A DNA stretch of 64,000 bases from Chinchilla lanigera (taxonomy: Eukaryota; Chordata; Mammalia; Rodentia; Chinchillidae), in NCBI RefSeq assembly GCF_000276665.1, contig NW_004955501.1, forward strand, positions 6,794,776 through 6,858,775, written 5' to 3'. Below are positions 11,201-23,277 of this stretch, one piece after another. The position numbers were made by a program, and so were the translations under genes. Position 1 is the stretch's first letter. The number at the start of each line of letters is the position of its first letter. The notes beneath the pieces are model-generated. The model was not told the DNA's origin and made no database searches. It saw nothing but the letters and a program-made list of their open reading frames with translations.

Positions 11201-12699
11201 GCTATGATTCTTTAATAATTGTGTGACCTTTAGTAATAATAAAATACCTAGTCCACATCAAAGCTAGAGTTAGCTTCTTTCATTTAAAGCTGATCTTCTC
11301 AATCCCCCTCTGTCCCATGGACTGCTAGTATTTAGTCACCAGATGGATCATAACCCACCAAAGTGAGGGACTGAAAACCTGCCATGTGCCCTTGACTTTA
11401 CACAATCCTCTGCCCCATCACTGGGATACTTAGAAAGGTGGGCCTTTCTTCTCTCTCCCGATTAGGAATGCTGCATCTCGTGGCCAGGGGAGTACGGTAA
11501 AGGGATATGTGACTCCTGACTAATAACTGAGCAGAGTCGTTTGTGATGATAATGGGCCACACACGAGAGATTAGGCAAGAATGAATAACTAATATGCAAG
11601 TAGTCCTTAGTCCCTCTCTCCCTCTCTGAAACTCTCCCTTCACTCCTCTTGCTGATCAAGTCAAGCAAGGGTGAAAGCCTGTAATTACATTTGAAGTAAT
11701 TAGAATCTTGCTTAATAGAAAGCTTAAGATAGCAAGTCCAAACCCATAGATTACCCATTGACATTATTACCCATAATGGCATTCTGAATCCTCCTCCCTA
11801 GGATAGGCCTTTCGTGGGTCTCCATTGGACAGCTGAGGGCTCCAGTGAATTTACATAAAATGGAAGCCCACAGGCATATCACTCATGGGAAGAAAGTTTC
11901 AGAATTGTGTTTTCTTAGTTTCTAAAACTCTGCCCCATTAGTGAAAGTCCAAGTCAGCAAGACAGACTCATTTAGGACCCCTCTTAAAATATGCATTTGA
12001 AACCTGATCCTGACGCACTAAAATTCCTTGTCTTCTATACATAGTCTTACTTTCTGGCTCAGCGCTTCTCAACTTCAGGTGCATGCAAAACAGAGGTGAT
12101 TCAACAGACCTAGGGAAGAGCCCCAGTTTCTGCATCTCCTCCTCCCTGCTGCTACTGCTAGAGGGGGCCAGATTTGGGGAGGGGGGCTTTGTGAATGGCA
12201 AGAGAGAAGTCTTACTTAATCCCCAAATGACTTTACCTCCCTCATTCCACAGCAGCTATTCTAAACTCCTAGTATATCTTGAAAAAGTAGTGAATTTGTC
12301 AATTGAAGGAAGACATCCCATGCCAGGAAAAATCATAGCTCTTGACTGGTCTTTTTCAAGTTCTTTAAGATATATTTTAAACTATTCTTTATTCATAGTA
12401 TATAGAACAGACCAAAGCTGTCTGGGACAGCTGTACTCAGACAAGATTGTGAGTCCTCTGGGTTAGCACTGAGAACTGACCGACCAGGACATGGAGGCAG
12501 AGGACCAAGACCAGGGTCTCCTGGCACAGGGCTTCCCTTGAGTGTGTGTGCTCTGACCAGGTAGAGTGGTAGTGTCCCGAAGTCTTCGGGAGGGAAATGT
12601 GAAAGTGGGGTTTCCCCAATCTTGGCATCACTGAGCTCATCACTGCATGCCTTCCTGGGACTTTGAACCTCATCTTGGGCTAAACCAACCCAGCTGTCT

Positions 12700-13190
12700 C
12701 CTGTGTCTATTGTTACAATTCACCACAGACTTGGTGACTGAATACAAGGCAATTTCTTCTCTCAGAGTTTTGAGGGGCCAAGTCTTAAATCAGGACCACT
12801 GTCATTCTAAAAGCTGGAGGACAGAATCCATTTCCTATTTCTTTTGGCCTCTGGAGGCTCCTGTTCTTCCTTGTCTGTGGCCATGTGCTTCCGAATGTCC
12901 AGCATCTTCACATCTCTCTCTGAACCTCTCTTTTGAGTGTGTGGTGTCAGATTTCACTCCAGTCCCCCTTATAGGGACACATATGGTTATACTTAGGACT
13001 CAGCTGGTTAATCCAGCACAACCTTCTCAGCTCAAGATCCTCAACCTACTCACATCTGCAAAGACCCTCTTGTTAATTTGGCCATATGAGGTAGTCCACA
13101 CAGGTTACAGGGACTGCAGTATGTATACTGCGGACAGGGAGTGGAAATTGACATTTTTGTAGCCCATCACTGCCAAAGTTGCTGAAACAC
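12700..13190 (-). mobile_element. MLT1-type MaLR LTR, minus strand
   Basis: Read backwards this follows an MLT1 LTR: 'ttgttacaattcaccacagacttggtgactga' at the left, CTTCACATCTCTCTCTGAAC in the middle, and 'cacatctgcaaagaccctcttgttaa' and 'gaggtagtccacacaggtt' at the right. The 171-codon open frame across it is a by-product of this repeat. Confidence 0.75.
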
Positions 13191-13289
13191 CTAGAACCAG
13201 AGTGCAAAGTGTGCAGGGATAAATTAAGGCTCTTCTTTCTGTCCCTTGCCCTCTCCTGGCTCCTCATGCTCACACATACCTTTGTGGCT

Positions 13290-13545
13290 GCTGCTCCCCT
13301 GCCTGGGCATCCTCCCTCCCCTTTCTGACCTTTCACTTCTTCTCCAAGAGTAGTTTCTTCAAAAACACCTTTCCTGATCTCCTGGACCAGGCCTGTCCCC
13401 ATGACATGGACCAATCTGCAGAGCTGGAATTTGATGAGTTGTATGTGACTCTCTCAGGAAGGGTACTGTCCCTGCCTGCTCTGTGTATTTTATTTTCAAT
13501 GCCTGGTGCATGGTAGATAAAAATCTGTTCAATAAAGGCTTGACT
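13290..13545 (+). repeat. L2 LINE 3' end, plus strand
   Basis: The order resembles the L2 3' end: 'caccttcctgatctcctggac'-type text (AACACCTTTCCTGATCTCCT), then 'ctctgtgtattttattttcaatgcctggtgcatggtagat', then AATCTGTTCAATAAAGG. Confidence 0.7.
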
Positions 13546-13757
13546 CTTACAACTCTTGGTTTCAAATCCTGCATCTACAAGTGTTCATCAGTTTAGGCTG
13601 TCATACATTCTGTTCAACAACAGAAATTTATTTTCTTACAGCTCTGGAAGTTAGGAGTCTAAGATCTAGGTGCTATGAGGGTTGGTTTCTTCTAAGAGCT
13701 CTCTTCCTAGCCTGAAGACAACTACCTTTTCTCAAAGCCTTTCCTCTATGTGTACCC

Positions 13758-13906
13758 TAGAGAGGCAGTAGGAGAGGAACAGGCAGAGAGAGAGGCCACG
13801 GGGGTGGGGAAGAAGGGATAGAAGAGAGACAGGAGCGGGGGAGAAAGGGGGAAAGGAAGAGGGAAATTGGAAAGGGAGACAAGGAAGGGGAGAAGGAAAA
13901 GAAAGG
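13758..13906. repeat. Purine-rich low-complexity tract
   Basis: About 150 bases are almost pure A/G on the + strand, with GGAGAAAGGGGGAAAGGAAG as a typical piece. It sits inside the MLT1 LTR, where the normal LTR also has a purine-rich strand. Confidence 0.9.
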
Positions 13907-13942
13907 CTGTGCAAATGTGTGGTCTCCCAGCTGCCTCTTCTT

Positions 13943-14254
13943 GGTTTTTTTAAATGGTAGCAAAGTTTTATTAAAGGTAGGAAAAGGATCAGGTTCTACA
14001 GAGCAAGTTTGGCCTCAGTAAAAGTAGGAAAAGAAGTACATGCTACAGCAAGAGGGCAGGCCACCATACAAGAGGAAATAAAGTGGCAAAAACTCAGCAT
14101 GGCCACTCCTGTTGTATCACCTGCTCCCCAGGCTGACATGAGGTCTAGGCCATCTTGTCAAAAACTGGCTCAAATTCTCCAGAGAAGCCCATGTGCACAG
14201 CTTCAGGAACTGTTCTGCATGTGTCTTGGGATTTCTTAGTTAACAGGTCACTAA
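13943..14254 (-). mobile_element. Unidentified polyadenylated retroposon, minus strand
   Basis: This 312-bp block interrupts the MLT1 LTR and is flanked by the perfect 12-bp direct repeat CTGCCTCTTCTT (13931-13942 and 14255-14266). On the minus strand it ends with AATAAAACTTTGCTACCATT followed by a short A-run, that is, a polyadenylation signal at the normal distance from a poly(A) tail. These are the marks of L1-machinery retrotransposition of an RNA polymerase II transcript. I do not recognise the source RNA; an LTR-derived or 3'-UTR transcript is possible. No convincing protein is encoded. Confidence 0.7.
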
Positions 14255-15594
14255 CTGCCTCTTCTTATAAGGACACCAGCCCTATGAGATTAGGGCCCCC
14301 ACCCTTATGCTCTAAGTTACCTTCAATTAACTTTTAACTTACTTTTAACTTCCTGAAAAGCCCTACCCCCAAATAGCCATGCTGGGAGTTAAGACTTCAG
14401 CAAGTGAATTTGGGGAAGGACACAATTCAGTCCATGATGCTATGACCTTGAACTCCTCATTAGTATCAGTACAGCTGGGTGCCCTCATCCCAGTTGCTTG
14501 AGGACAAGAGAGTTGATCATTAAATGACAAGAAGTGAGGTAACGTGTGGTGTCCCAGGCATTATCTGACACAGTAAGGGTCTTGGTTACGTTCTCCCAGA
14601 AACAGTCAGGTATTGGAGGGCCAGTCCATAATTTGTGAGGTAGAAGAAACACTAAGAGACAGCAGAGAAGTGAGATGGGAAGGAGAAAGCAGCCAATAAA
14701 ATAAAAAGTCATTTTCTAGCTGATTACTACTGCAGCAACTTGAGCTTCAGCTCACAGAACTCAGGCATTGATGGGGAGCAGACTCTCCGAGTCACCCCTA
14801 ACCTCTAGGGCAAAAGAACTGGGGAATTTATGCACCTAACTCATCAATCATTGGTTGAGGTCTTCCGAAGGGTATTGGTTCTCTCCACATCCAACTGGCT
14901 GCACATGCAAACCGGGGAAAATCTTCAGGTGAAGAGATGGTGGATGTGGCTGTTGGAAGCCAGACGTCTCAGTAAAAGGAACGCTTACAGAGCTCTGGGG
15001 AGGTTTGCTGTCTGACCAGTGAGCTAACAGGGCACCTTAGTTGTTCTCTGAAGTGGTGGACACAGTACATGTAGTAGTAGCTTTCAAAACACTAGAGATG
15101 TCCCTTGACTAAAGGGTTCTGGGGTCAAATGTGTGTAAGGAACGTACATTACATGCCTGTCCCAGGGGATTCCCAACCGAAGCTCTGGAATATCCTGCAG
15201 GTGAAATGTTAAGCTTGTTTGAATCCTGTGATTTCAAAAGTTATTCACACAAAAGCTTTTTCACTTAATATATACTTACCTTTTTAAGAAATGCAAGTTA
15301 TGTAATTCATGCTTTGGGAATTAGCCATTCAGAGGAGATGGCATGGAGATGTGCCTGTAAAATAAAATGAAGGCGTTTAAGGGGTGTATTTCTGCTTAGC
15401 TCTGTATCTGATGGTAAGCACAGAGATAGTGTTCAGTAGATATTTATTATTACAACAGTTTTCAAGCAATGTCAAAAAAAGAACACTGAAAATATTTTTA
15501 CTAATAATCTTATGAAAAATAACCATCTAGTTTCCAAAGTGATTACTTTGAAGACTGGGGAAAAGTTTATCTGAATATTTATTTCTTAAAATAC

Positions 15595-15616
15595 TGAATT
15601 AAAAGCTTTTAATTCA
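15595..15616. repeat. Perfect 22-bp palindrome
   Basis: TGAATTAAAAG is followed at once by its exact reverse complement, centred on a HindIII-type AAGCTT. The surrounding 150 bases are A/T-rich unique intron. Function unknown; it could be chance in A/T-rich DNA. Confidence 0.95.
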
Positions 15617-17039
15617 TTTAAATGAAATTCTAGGGAAAAAATGGGGACCTATGCTTGTAGAAGCCATCATCCACTTGGCAAGAGAACTAGTGCTTCCTGC
15701 CCCAGCCCATGTGAGGGTACAGATCAGGGACCTTGGGGTCCTGTTGTCCCTCTGATCCAACCTGTCTAAAAAGAGCGCACTGATTTCGCCTTCTCCCTCT
15801 GCACTTCACCCACTTGTTGAACGCTGAAGTTTGCATCTGTGACCAGACTACCGCGTGGAATGAATCAAATTAGAGGACTTCTGACAATTGCACCCTCTTT
15901 AGGCTTAGTGATAGGCAGAACTTACTATTTGTTTGTCTCAAATGTCAGCTGAGGTGAGTCCTTGTCATTCCAACTTCCTCATTTGTTGACAAGAGCTAAG
16001 GTCTTTTCCAGCCTGGTGCAGTTGCTTCCGAAGCGACAAAGCATACATGACAAGTGGGGTTTGGAAAAAATAGGCTTTTCTCTCCAGCACGTCACTCCAG
16101 CTGGGCATCCCTGCTATTTTTGCCCAATAGTCCTAAGAATGGCAACAGCAATGACAACTCATTGTCTGTCCATTATGATTACAATGAAAGGTTTGAAACT
16201 AATTATTACTCATTCTTTGAAGCTGAGATGGGTGGAGATTATAAAACAAGTTGTGTTGTTGCCTGCTTACTTAGACACTTGTATAACTAAATGTCCATTT
16301 CCTCAGAAAGAATATTTCCTGGCATTTACAAAAGGTAGGAGCAGGTACATAGTAGCATTCTCCTTATTTCTTGCAATTGGAGATGCTGGTATTTCCAGGT
16401 CAGAGTGGGGAGAGTGAACTCTAGCCATCCTGTGTCTCATGGGTAAGTATCCCCTGCTCTTTCTTGAGCAATGACAGTGTGGGTCCTGAAAGGCATTGAA
16501 TAACCTAATCTCAGCAGTGCTAGCCTATTATTTTGGTGGTATTCTGTTTGTTAGAAGCAAATCATTGGGTCTATCTCACACTCAAGGGGAGGAGCTTATA
16601 GCATAGCATGAATACCAGAAAACTAAGATCACTGGGACTGTCTTATGTAGAAGCTGCCCACCACAGTGGTTTATTGTTGTTCCCTAGGAATGAGCATGCC
16701 TTTAACCTGATTCTTTTAACACTTCCCGGCTTTAGGGATCATGAGTGGTGCGCCTATCTGGACTCCAATGCCTTGCCAAACTTCTATTTCAAAAAACAAA
16801 TAAGGAAGGTAAACAATGGATGGGCAGGTTCTGCTAAAAACAATTTTCACTGAGAGAAATGCACTGTGTGCACGACACTGGAATATGAAGAGGACCCGGT
16901 TACTCCTATTGGCTTGTCTGAACGGCAGTTTTCTGAGGACTTACTTTATAACCTCCTAGTGGATAGATTAAAAGTAGGACTCTGGATGTCAGAGCCATAG
17001 AAGCTGCATATTTAGACCCTGAACTCCTTTCCCCATCCC

Positions 17040-17215
17040 CCACTTTGCAAGGAGCTTTGGTGATAATTTGAGATCATTCGAGGCTTCATTTACATTACCT
17101 TAATGTGCATGTTCAACATTATCCATCTAATTTTGATATAAACGCTTCACTAACAATTAAGCCACCTCCTAATTGACTAAATTATTATTAGCACTTTCTT
17201 GCAGCACACATCGTA
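17040..17215. promoter_or_regulatory. Possible conserved non-coding element upstream of a CPNE4 exon
   Basis: This is repeat-free, A/T-rich DNA 185-360 bp before the exon at 17400. It contains several homeodomain-like TAAT cores close together (CTAATTTTG, CAATTAAG, CTAATTGAC, AAATTATTATTAG). Density of such cores and lack of repeat similarity are the only grounds. No conservation data were available. Confidence 0.25.
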
Positions 17216-17357
17216 GGAGGAAAGAAAGGAGGGAATAAACTGTATTGAGAGGTCTGTGGGTGAACCTTAGAGTGCAAACAGACATAGGTGTCATAATTTC
17301 AAGCAGAGCTGGGAATATGGAATTTTGTAGGGCAAGAGTTTAAAAATAGACCTCTAA

Positions 17358-17645
<288 letters not shown>

Positions 17646-17873
17646 TAATTTTGGCCCTCTACCCTAAGGAAAAATGCGGAAGAAAAAGGATTTGAAAGTG
17701 AGGCTACTCATGTCTGCTGAGCACTTCTGCAATTGCAGCGTGTCTTAGGAAACGAGAGTGTAGGGGTGAATGTGAGAAGAATATGGAACTGCCTAGGTCT
17801 TCATATTGTCCAAGCCACTTGTCTCTTCAGCAACGTTTAGGGCAAGGTTTAGTTTGTTGCCTAAGAAGCAGAA

Positions 17874-18009
17874 GGCCAGGTGTGGTGGCACATGCCTGTT
17901 ATCCCAGCACTTGGGGGGCTGAGGCAGGAGGATCACTGTGAGTCCAAGACCAACCTGGGCTACAAAGTGAGCTCAAGGCCAGCCTGAACTGCATAGCGAG
18001 ACCCTGTCT

Positions 18010-18041
<32 letters not shown>
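17874..18041 (+). mobile_element. B1 SINE with long poly(A), plus strand
   Basis: A well-preserved B1: CCAGGTGTGGTGGCACATGC at the start, ATCCCAGCACTTGGGGGGCT, and GCGAGACCCTGTCTC before a run of about 30 A. A GAA-rich stretch follows to about 18060. The length and purity of the A-run suggest a relatively young insertion. Confidence 0.95.
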
Positions 18042-18043
<2 letters not shown>

Positions 18044-18387
18044 AGAAGAAGAAGAAAAAGAAGTCCAGCTCTTAACACTTCTTTTAGATATAACAGTTTC
18101 AAGCTATGCTGATTTAGTAGCCATTAGACACATGATTATTTAAGGAAATAAATTATTTAAAATTAAATAAAAGCAAATAGTGTTCATAGTCACACTAGCC
18201 ATATATTGAATGCTGCTATACTGGACAGTGCAGAGAACAGAGCAGTTTTAGTATCACAGGTTGTTCTATGAGAAATGCTGAAAGTATTTCTAAATAAAAC
18301 CCTAAAGTTTCATGCTGGTATTTGAAACTTTGCCATCTCATATTAGAGCTTTTAAGAAAGGTAGAGAAAACAGTGTATCTATTTAGG

Positions 18388-18486
18388 TGTGTGTGGGAAG
18401 AGAAGAAGAGAGAGGGAGGGAGAGAGAGGGGGAGAGAAAGAGGAGAAAGAGGGGGAGTAGGGGGGAGAGGGAGAGAGGGAGAGAAA
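18388..18486. repeat. GA-rich purine tract
   Basis: About 100 bases with almost no pyrimidines on the + strand, built from GAGAGG and GGGAGA units. Such tracts can form triplex (H-DNA) structures. The Arg/Glu/Gly-rich frame across it is an artefact. Confidence 0.93.
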
Positions 18487-18680
18487 TCTAAATTTCTAGG
18501 AAGGCAAATTGTCAGGAAACAAAATTCTTTTCTTTTAACATTCCTTTTTCACTTGAGAGTGACTGATTTATTCTTTTTAAAGAAAGGAATCTATTTTTAA
18601 AGTTCAAAAGGGCTCCCAGTGGTGAAAGTTGTGGCCATTCTGACAAGAATGTACCTGAGTTTGTTGCTTGAATATTTTAA

Positions 18681-18774
18681 TTATCTTCCTGCTTTCATGG
18701 TGCTATGGGTTGAACCCGGGACCTCACATGCCAAGCACGCACAGTACCACTGACCTATGCCTCCAGCACCTTGT
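18681..18774 (-). mobile_element. ID/B4-type SINE with clear target duplication, minus strand
   Basis: The body shows the reversed tRNA-like part, TATGGGTTGAACCCGGGACC, then 'acatgccaagcacgcacagtaccactgacc' and 'ctccagcacc'. It is flanked by the 15-bp repeat GCTTGAATATTTTAA at 18666-18680 and 18775-18789, so the boundaries are well fixed. Confidence 0.85.
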
Positions 18775-20715
18775 GCTTGAATATTTTAAATGACACTGCC
18801 CCGCTGAAGCTTTTTTCTGGGTGCCGTATTCATATTCAGCAAGGAATCAACTAGTCTTTGAAGACCTTAACAGCGCTCTAAAAAGTCATGGACCCAAAGA
18901 CCCACCTGCAAAGCCCACAACCTCGCTATGAAATTTGCCATAGATTTTTCCCTGGGAGGAAAAAAAAAGTTAACTTTGCTGCCTATTTACTAAGATGACA
19001 TCTTAGAAATTTTCTTCCTTTATATACATATGCAAAATTTTAATCTCCTTTCTAATTTTAAATATTTAAATAGTAGTTTTCTTAATGTCAGATCCTTGGA
19101 TCAAAACATTGGCTTCAATAGCTTCAGGAAAACACCTGGAAATGTGTGTGAGAGTTTTGAGGTGTCTGTGACTACAGTTAGCTAAAAGCCACCACCCATA
19201 TGCAATGTAAAGGGCACTAAGAAACAAAAGAGAATTGAATAAAAAAATATAAATATGATTCCTGGGTTATCAAATTCTTGAGTTTTTCCCATATACCTGG
19301 ACTGAAGATTTGAATTCTCATTTTCTCATACTTTTTTGAGTCCATCTCTCTTTAGACAATTTTTTAGCTTCAACATTAAGTGTAAATTACTTAAAACATT
19401 TTCTAGAGGCTACCAGTGAGGGTTCAGATGAATGGAAAAACTGAGCTGAGATAAAATGGAAATACAATGGAATTAAATTTTAGTATCTCAAAATGACCAA
19501 TTAGATAAGGATGTTCACACACTGTGGGCCTTGAACATATAGTAAAATCCTAGCATTATGTATATATATCATTTCACCTATATACAATTAGAGTGACTTC
19601 CAGATTTTTGCTCATATTGTGGCTTTTGTTTTTTTCTTTTTCCATCAATGTTTGCTCCAAGGCTTTGAAATGCACTGGCTATTAAATATTGGAAAGTGTC
19701 TTATAAAAGAGCCTCTTAAGACTGTATTGTCTCTTTACTCACTCCAAATTTTTATCAGGAATTCTCAGGGTTTAGAGCCTGTGTTCTCTCTCCTTCTCCC
19801 TCCCCCTTTCCCCCCTGCCCTCGCTCTCCCTCTCCCACTTTCTCAGAAAGCTCAAGTATGCTCTTTTGTGTGGGAGGCCGGATAATGAGGTCGAGGCCTA
19901 ACTGACCCCTCTTAGAGCACAAAGCAGCAAGGTAGCGAGCCGTGCTCTGCTCCTCTGGTGGCGTGCAGGTGCGCTGGATGTTGCAAGTTCCAGAAACAGT
20001 TAACGAGCTGAGACCCAGGTGTTCCCCTGGTCACATAGTGTAGATAACAGGAGGCGGATGAATCTCGTGCTTGCACAAGTGTCTGAGTGAGTAAAAGCGA
20101 AGTGAGCCACATGCTCAGGGGTCTCTTTGCCTTAGAGCTGCAAGAGCCCCAGGGCCCCTCTTTTCTAAATTAATTCTGTATCTTTCTGATTTTTGTCCTC
20201 ACTTGCCCCCCAGCTGGAGACAAACTTGTTGGCTGGTTCCTACACTTTTGCAAAATAGGAATTAGAATATTTCTTTGACAACCATATAACCATTGGTCTG
20301 GAATACACAGAGATCGCTTTATTCCCCCATCCCTTATAGGTCTGACTTAGAAAGAAGACAACTATTACTGTTCTTACTACTTTGTAATTTCCCGAGTAGG
20401 GATAAAAAATGCATATTGTTATTTGTGGGAGGACCATCCAGTACCAGTTATCCAAAAACCTCTTTCTATCTGCCGCTCCCAGTAGCCTTTCCTCCATCTT
20501 GGGTCCTATCCCTCATTCTCTCATATTAAGCACAAAAAGATACATAGTTATCCAGTGCTGCCTATCCTAGGGAATTCCCTTCAGTACTTGGACATGGTGT
20601 GTCAGGCTCACTAGATTTGTGGAAAAATTCCTTGGCCCACATCTGTTCTTGATTTTTGCTGGCTGGTGGGTTTCTGGGCCCTTCCCACTGTAGCTGATTG
20701 TGCTTTGTCCTTTAG

Positions 20716-20925
<210 letters not shown>

Positions 20926-21117
20926 TAAAGCTTTCCCCAAATTGAGAAACAGTTAATGAGAAGGGGACGGGACTGTAATTAAAACGGGACAGTTTTATTA
21001 CACTAAGACTTTATTAGTTTCCAAATGCCACAGGTCAGATGCACAAGAAAGTATGATTTAACCCCACTGTTAGGGACATTCTAAGAGAAAGGAGAAGATG
21101 TTAAAAGGAAGAAAAGC

Positions 21118-21290
21118 TACATTTATTAAACATCTGTGTTTGAGAATTACAGGGTTAAAAGCTTTTCACATACTATAACATCCAACCCTTTGCACAACCC
21201 CACATAACAGGAATTACTAACACTTTTGCAGATAAAGAGATTTAAAGATGAAATAACTTGTCTAAGTCACTCCATGCATCCCTCAATCCA
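21118..21290 (-). repeat. MIR SINE, minus strand
   Basis: It has ACATTTATTAAACATCTGTG at the left and, in order, a degraded 'gcagataaagagatttaaagatgaaataacttgtctaagtcac'. Confidence 0.75.
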
Positions 21291-21816
21291 GAGCTTCTGA
21301 GTAACAGACACCAGGACACGACTACATATGCAAGGATTTTACTAGCAGAAGTGTCTGCAAAGAGAACTTAGAGTCAGGGAAAGCCAATAGACCCAGATGA
21401 AAGTTGACCGTGAATGATGGAGCAAGGGAACAAAGTAGAGGTGGAAAGCTCCTGGAATGTCACACAGACTAAGGAGGTTTCAGGATATCTTAGAGCCAAA
21501 GTCGGCTGCTAGGGCCTCCCACCTCTCCTGGAAAGGGGCTGCTGCAATGCCCCTTTCACACTCAGTGACCTGCTGGGAGCAGCCCCGGGAAGCCTGGCCA
21601 CAGTGCAAATGCAGGATGGATTCCAGAGCTTAGCAACTTGTGACCTTCAGTCAGTTACACTCTCTGTGGCTACAGGTCTACAAGGCACATTTTCATGGCC
21701 ACTGCATCCTGCTAGTGAGGGGTAAAATTAAAGGTTTAATCCCGTGTCAGTCTAACTTTCATCTGTGCTCATTCTATTGTAACTTCTATTCAATCAAAGG
21801 CCATGTTAGTCATTCA

Positions 21817-21858
21817 TATATATGCATAAAAATATATATATGCATATATATATGAGAA
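21817..21858. repeat. (AT)n-rich microsatellite
   Basis: Alternating AT with GCAT interruptions, for example ATATATATGCATATATATAT. It is self-complementary and could extrude a cruciform. Confidence 0.9.
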
Positions 21859-22159
21859 AGTTATGCAATCACTGTACTTTAAAAAGGGGTGGAGGTGTCC
21901 TCCTCAACCTCATTATATGGTATCTATGATTTCCCACCAAGTAGATCTGTAAGTCAAAAAACACATTGTACCAATAGACATATTCACATAGGACTTCACT
22001 TTCCCAGAGTAAGATTAGAGAATGGGGATTTCTGGGTGCATCACTACTTTTTGAATGACTTGCAGGCATTAGCTTGAAAATGGAAAGCAATGTCTCAAGA
22101 CATGGTGTGAAGTCTTAAACAGCAGCGTATATCTTGGCATATCTCATTTACTTTTCACC

Positions 22160-22360
22160 CAGAAGAATTGCTCATTTATGCATTCATCAGTTCATGAATT
22201 TATCCATTGATTTATTCACTCATTCATCTTTCATTTGCCAAACTGTGCCAAGGGATTATTATACAAGAGGTACTGGGGTAAGAAAAAGACTTAAAAAGAT
22301 CTCCTGGTCTCAAACCATAGTCTTGAATCCATCATGTAAATTAAGCATAAACTTTTAAAA
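22160..22360 (-). repeat. L2 LINE 3' end, minus strand
   Basis: The 'ttcattcattc'-type start (CATTTATGCATTCATCAGTT and 'ttattcactcattcatctttcat') followed by 'gccaaactgtgcca' and 'ggtactggggtaagaaaaag' follows the complement of the L2 3' end. Confidence 0.6.
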
Positions 22361-22534
22361 ATGACAAAATAATGCCATAGTCATGATAAGATGTGATAAT
22401 TGATGTTTAGTTAGTGTCCTAGGCAAGGCAATCCATTCTGCCTGGAGACATCAGAAAACACTCTCTCCTTAAAAGCTAATTGCTGTTTAGTAGCTTTAAC
22501 AATTCTGAGTAGACTATGGGAAACTTTTACAACT

Positions 22535-22965
22535 ACCACTCTTTTTAATTTTAGTATGTTTGTAGGACATGGTGATAACCTTCATTGTGGGGAGTTGGTG
22601 TGTGTATAACACATTTTAATCCCTTTTTATCCCCTGCTCCTCCCCTTTGTCCATCTTCCGGTCCCCTTCTCATGTGCAAAAGTTCTAACTCCCTGTTTCC
22701 TATTATCTGTCTTCTATTTTGCTCTTTAATGTATTATATTTTAGGTTTCTCATTTAAGAAAAATCATGCAATATGGAAGCTTGTGTGTCTGATTTCACTT
22801 AACATTATAGTCTCAAAATGCATCCATTTTCCACCAAACGACTCACATATATCCTTTATAGAAGACTTGCATTCCACTGTGTGTAAATACCATGTTTTGT
22901 TTATACATTAATCTGTTGATGGACATTTAGTTATTATGAGTTGTGCTTCTGTGCTTACAATACTT
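22535..22965 (-). mobile_element. L1 3' end (3' UTR and ORF2 tail), minus strand
   Basis: The left side is a pyrimidine-rich 3' UTR complement. The right side has AAGCTTGTGTGTCTGATTTC and TTAATCTGTTGATGGACATT, the conserved L1 ORF2 tail in antisense. It matches copies at 29.7 and 37.8 kb. It is 5'-truncated and non-functional. Confidence 0.8.
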
Positions 22966-22971
22966 CTGGTG

Positions 22972-23077
22972 GGTCCCAGTACAGCTCACACTAATGTCAA
23001 AAGATAGTATATTGAAATTCCTAAAATAAAATAAAACTACTGTGTTTTGACATTAGCATGAGCCAAGTGCTGGGACC
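22972..23077. repeat. 106-bp inverted repeat (hairpin) just right of the L1 end
   Basis: The left arm GGTCCCAGTACAGCTCACAC plus 'taatgtcaaaa' (22972-23002) pairs with the right arm at 23045-23077, which reads TTTTGACATTAGCATGAGCC plus 'aagtgctgggacc'. The arms are 31 and 33 bases with a few mismatches and a two-base bulge; the loop of 42 bases is A-rich. It could be a small palindromic DNA transposon or a transcribed hairpin. The family is not identified. Confidence 0.8.
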
Positions 23078-23144
23078 TGGAGGATTTTTTTGTATTGTTT
23101 TTACAGCACTGGGCCTTTTCAATAAGCCAGATTCCTAGCCATCT

Positions 23145-23277
23145 AACTTTTTTTTTGAGACAGGATCTTTAGTGAGATGCTGTCTCTAAGTTGCCCATGC
23201 TAGGCTGAACTTGCTATGCTTCTGCCTCAGTTTACCAGAATGCTGAGATTACAGGCGTGTGCCCACACCCCAGCTGG
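23145..23277 (-). mobile_element. B1/B4-type SINE, minus strand
   Basis: It starts with a T-run and TTGAGACAGGATCTTTAGTG, continues 'tctaagttgcccatgctaggctgaac', and ends 'gctgagattacaggcgtgtgcccacaccccagct'. It is a diverged 7SL-like monomer read backwards. Confidence 0.8.

Larger units (their letters stand above)
13590..14450 (-). mobile_element. MLT1-type LTR, minus strand, interrupted by another retroposon
   Basis: The left part has AACAGAAATTTATTTTCTTA followed by CAGCTCTGGAAGTTAGGAGT, and the right part has TTATAAGGACACCAGCCCTA followed by 'tgagattagggcccccaccctt', all in MLT1-complement order. Between them lie a purine-rich expansion (13758-13906) and a 312-bp insert at 13943-14254 bounded by 12-bp direct repeats. 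Confidence 0.75.

Noticed and set aside
12647..13162. 171-codon open frame on the + strand
   Set aside because: It lies within an MLT1 LTR and its translation resembles no protein; stops are missing by chance.
18388..18486. Arg/Glu/Gly-rich protein segment
   Set aside because: It is translation of a purine tract with no splice context or homology.
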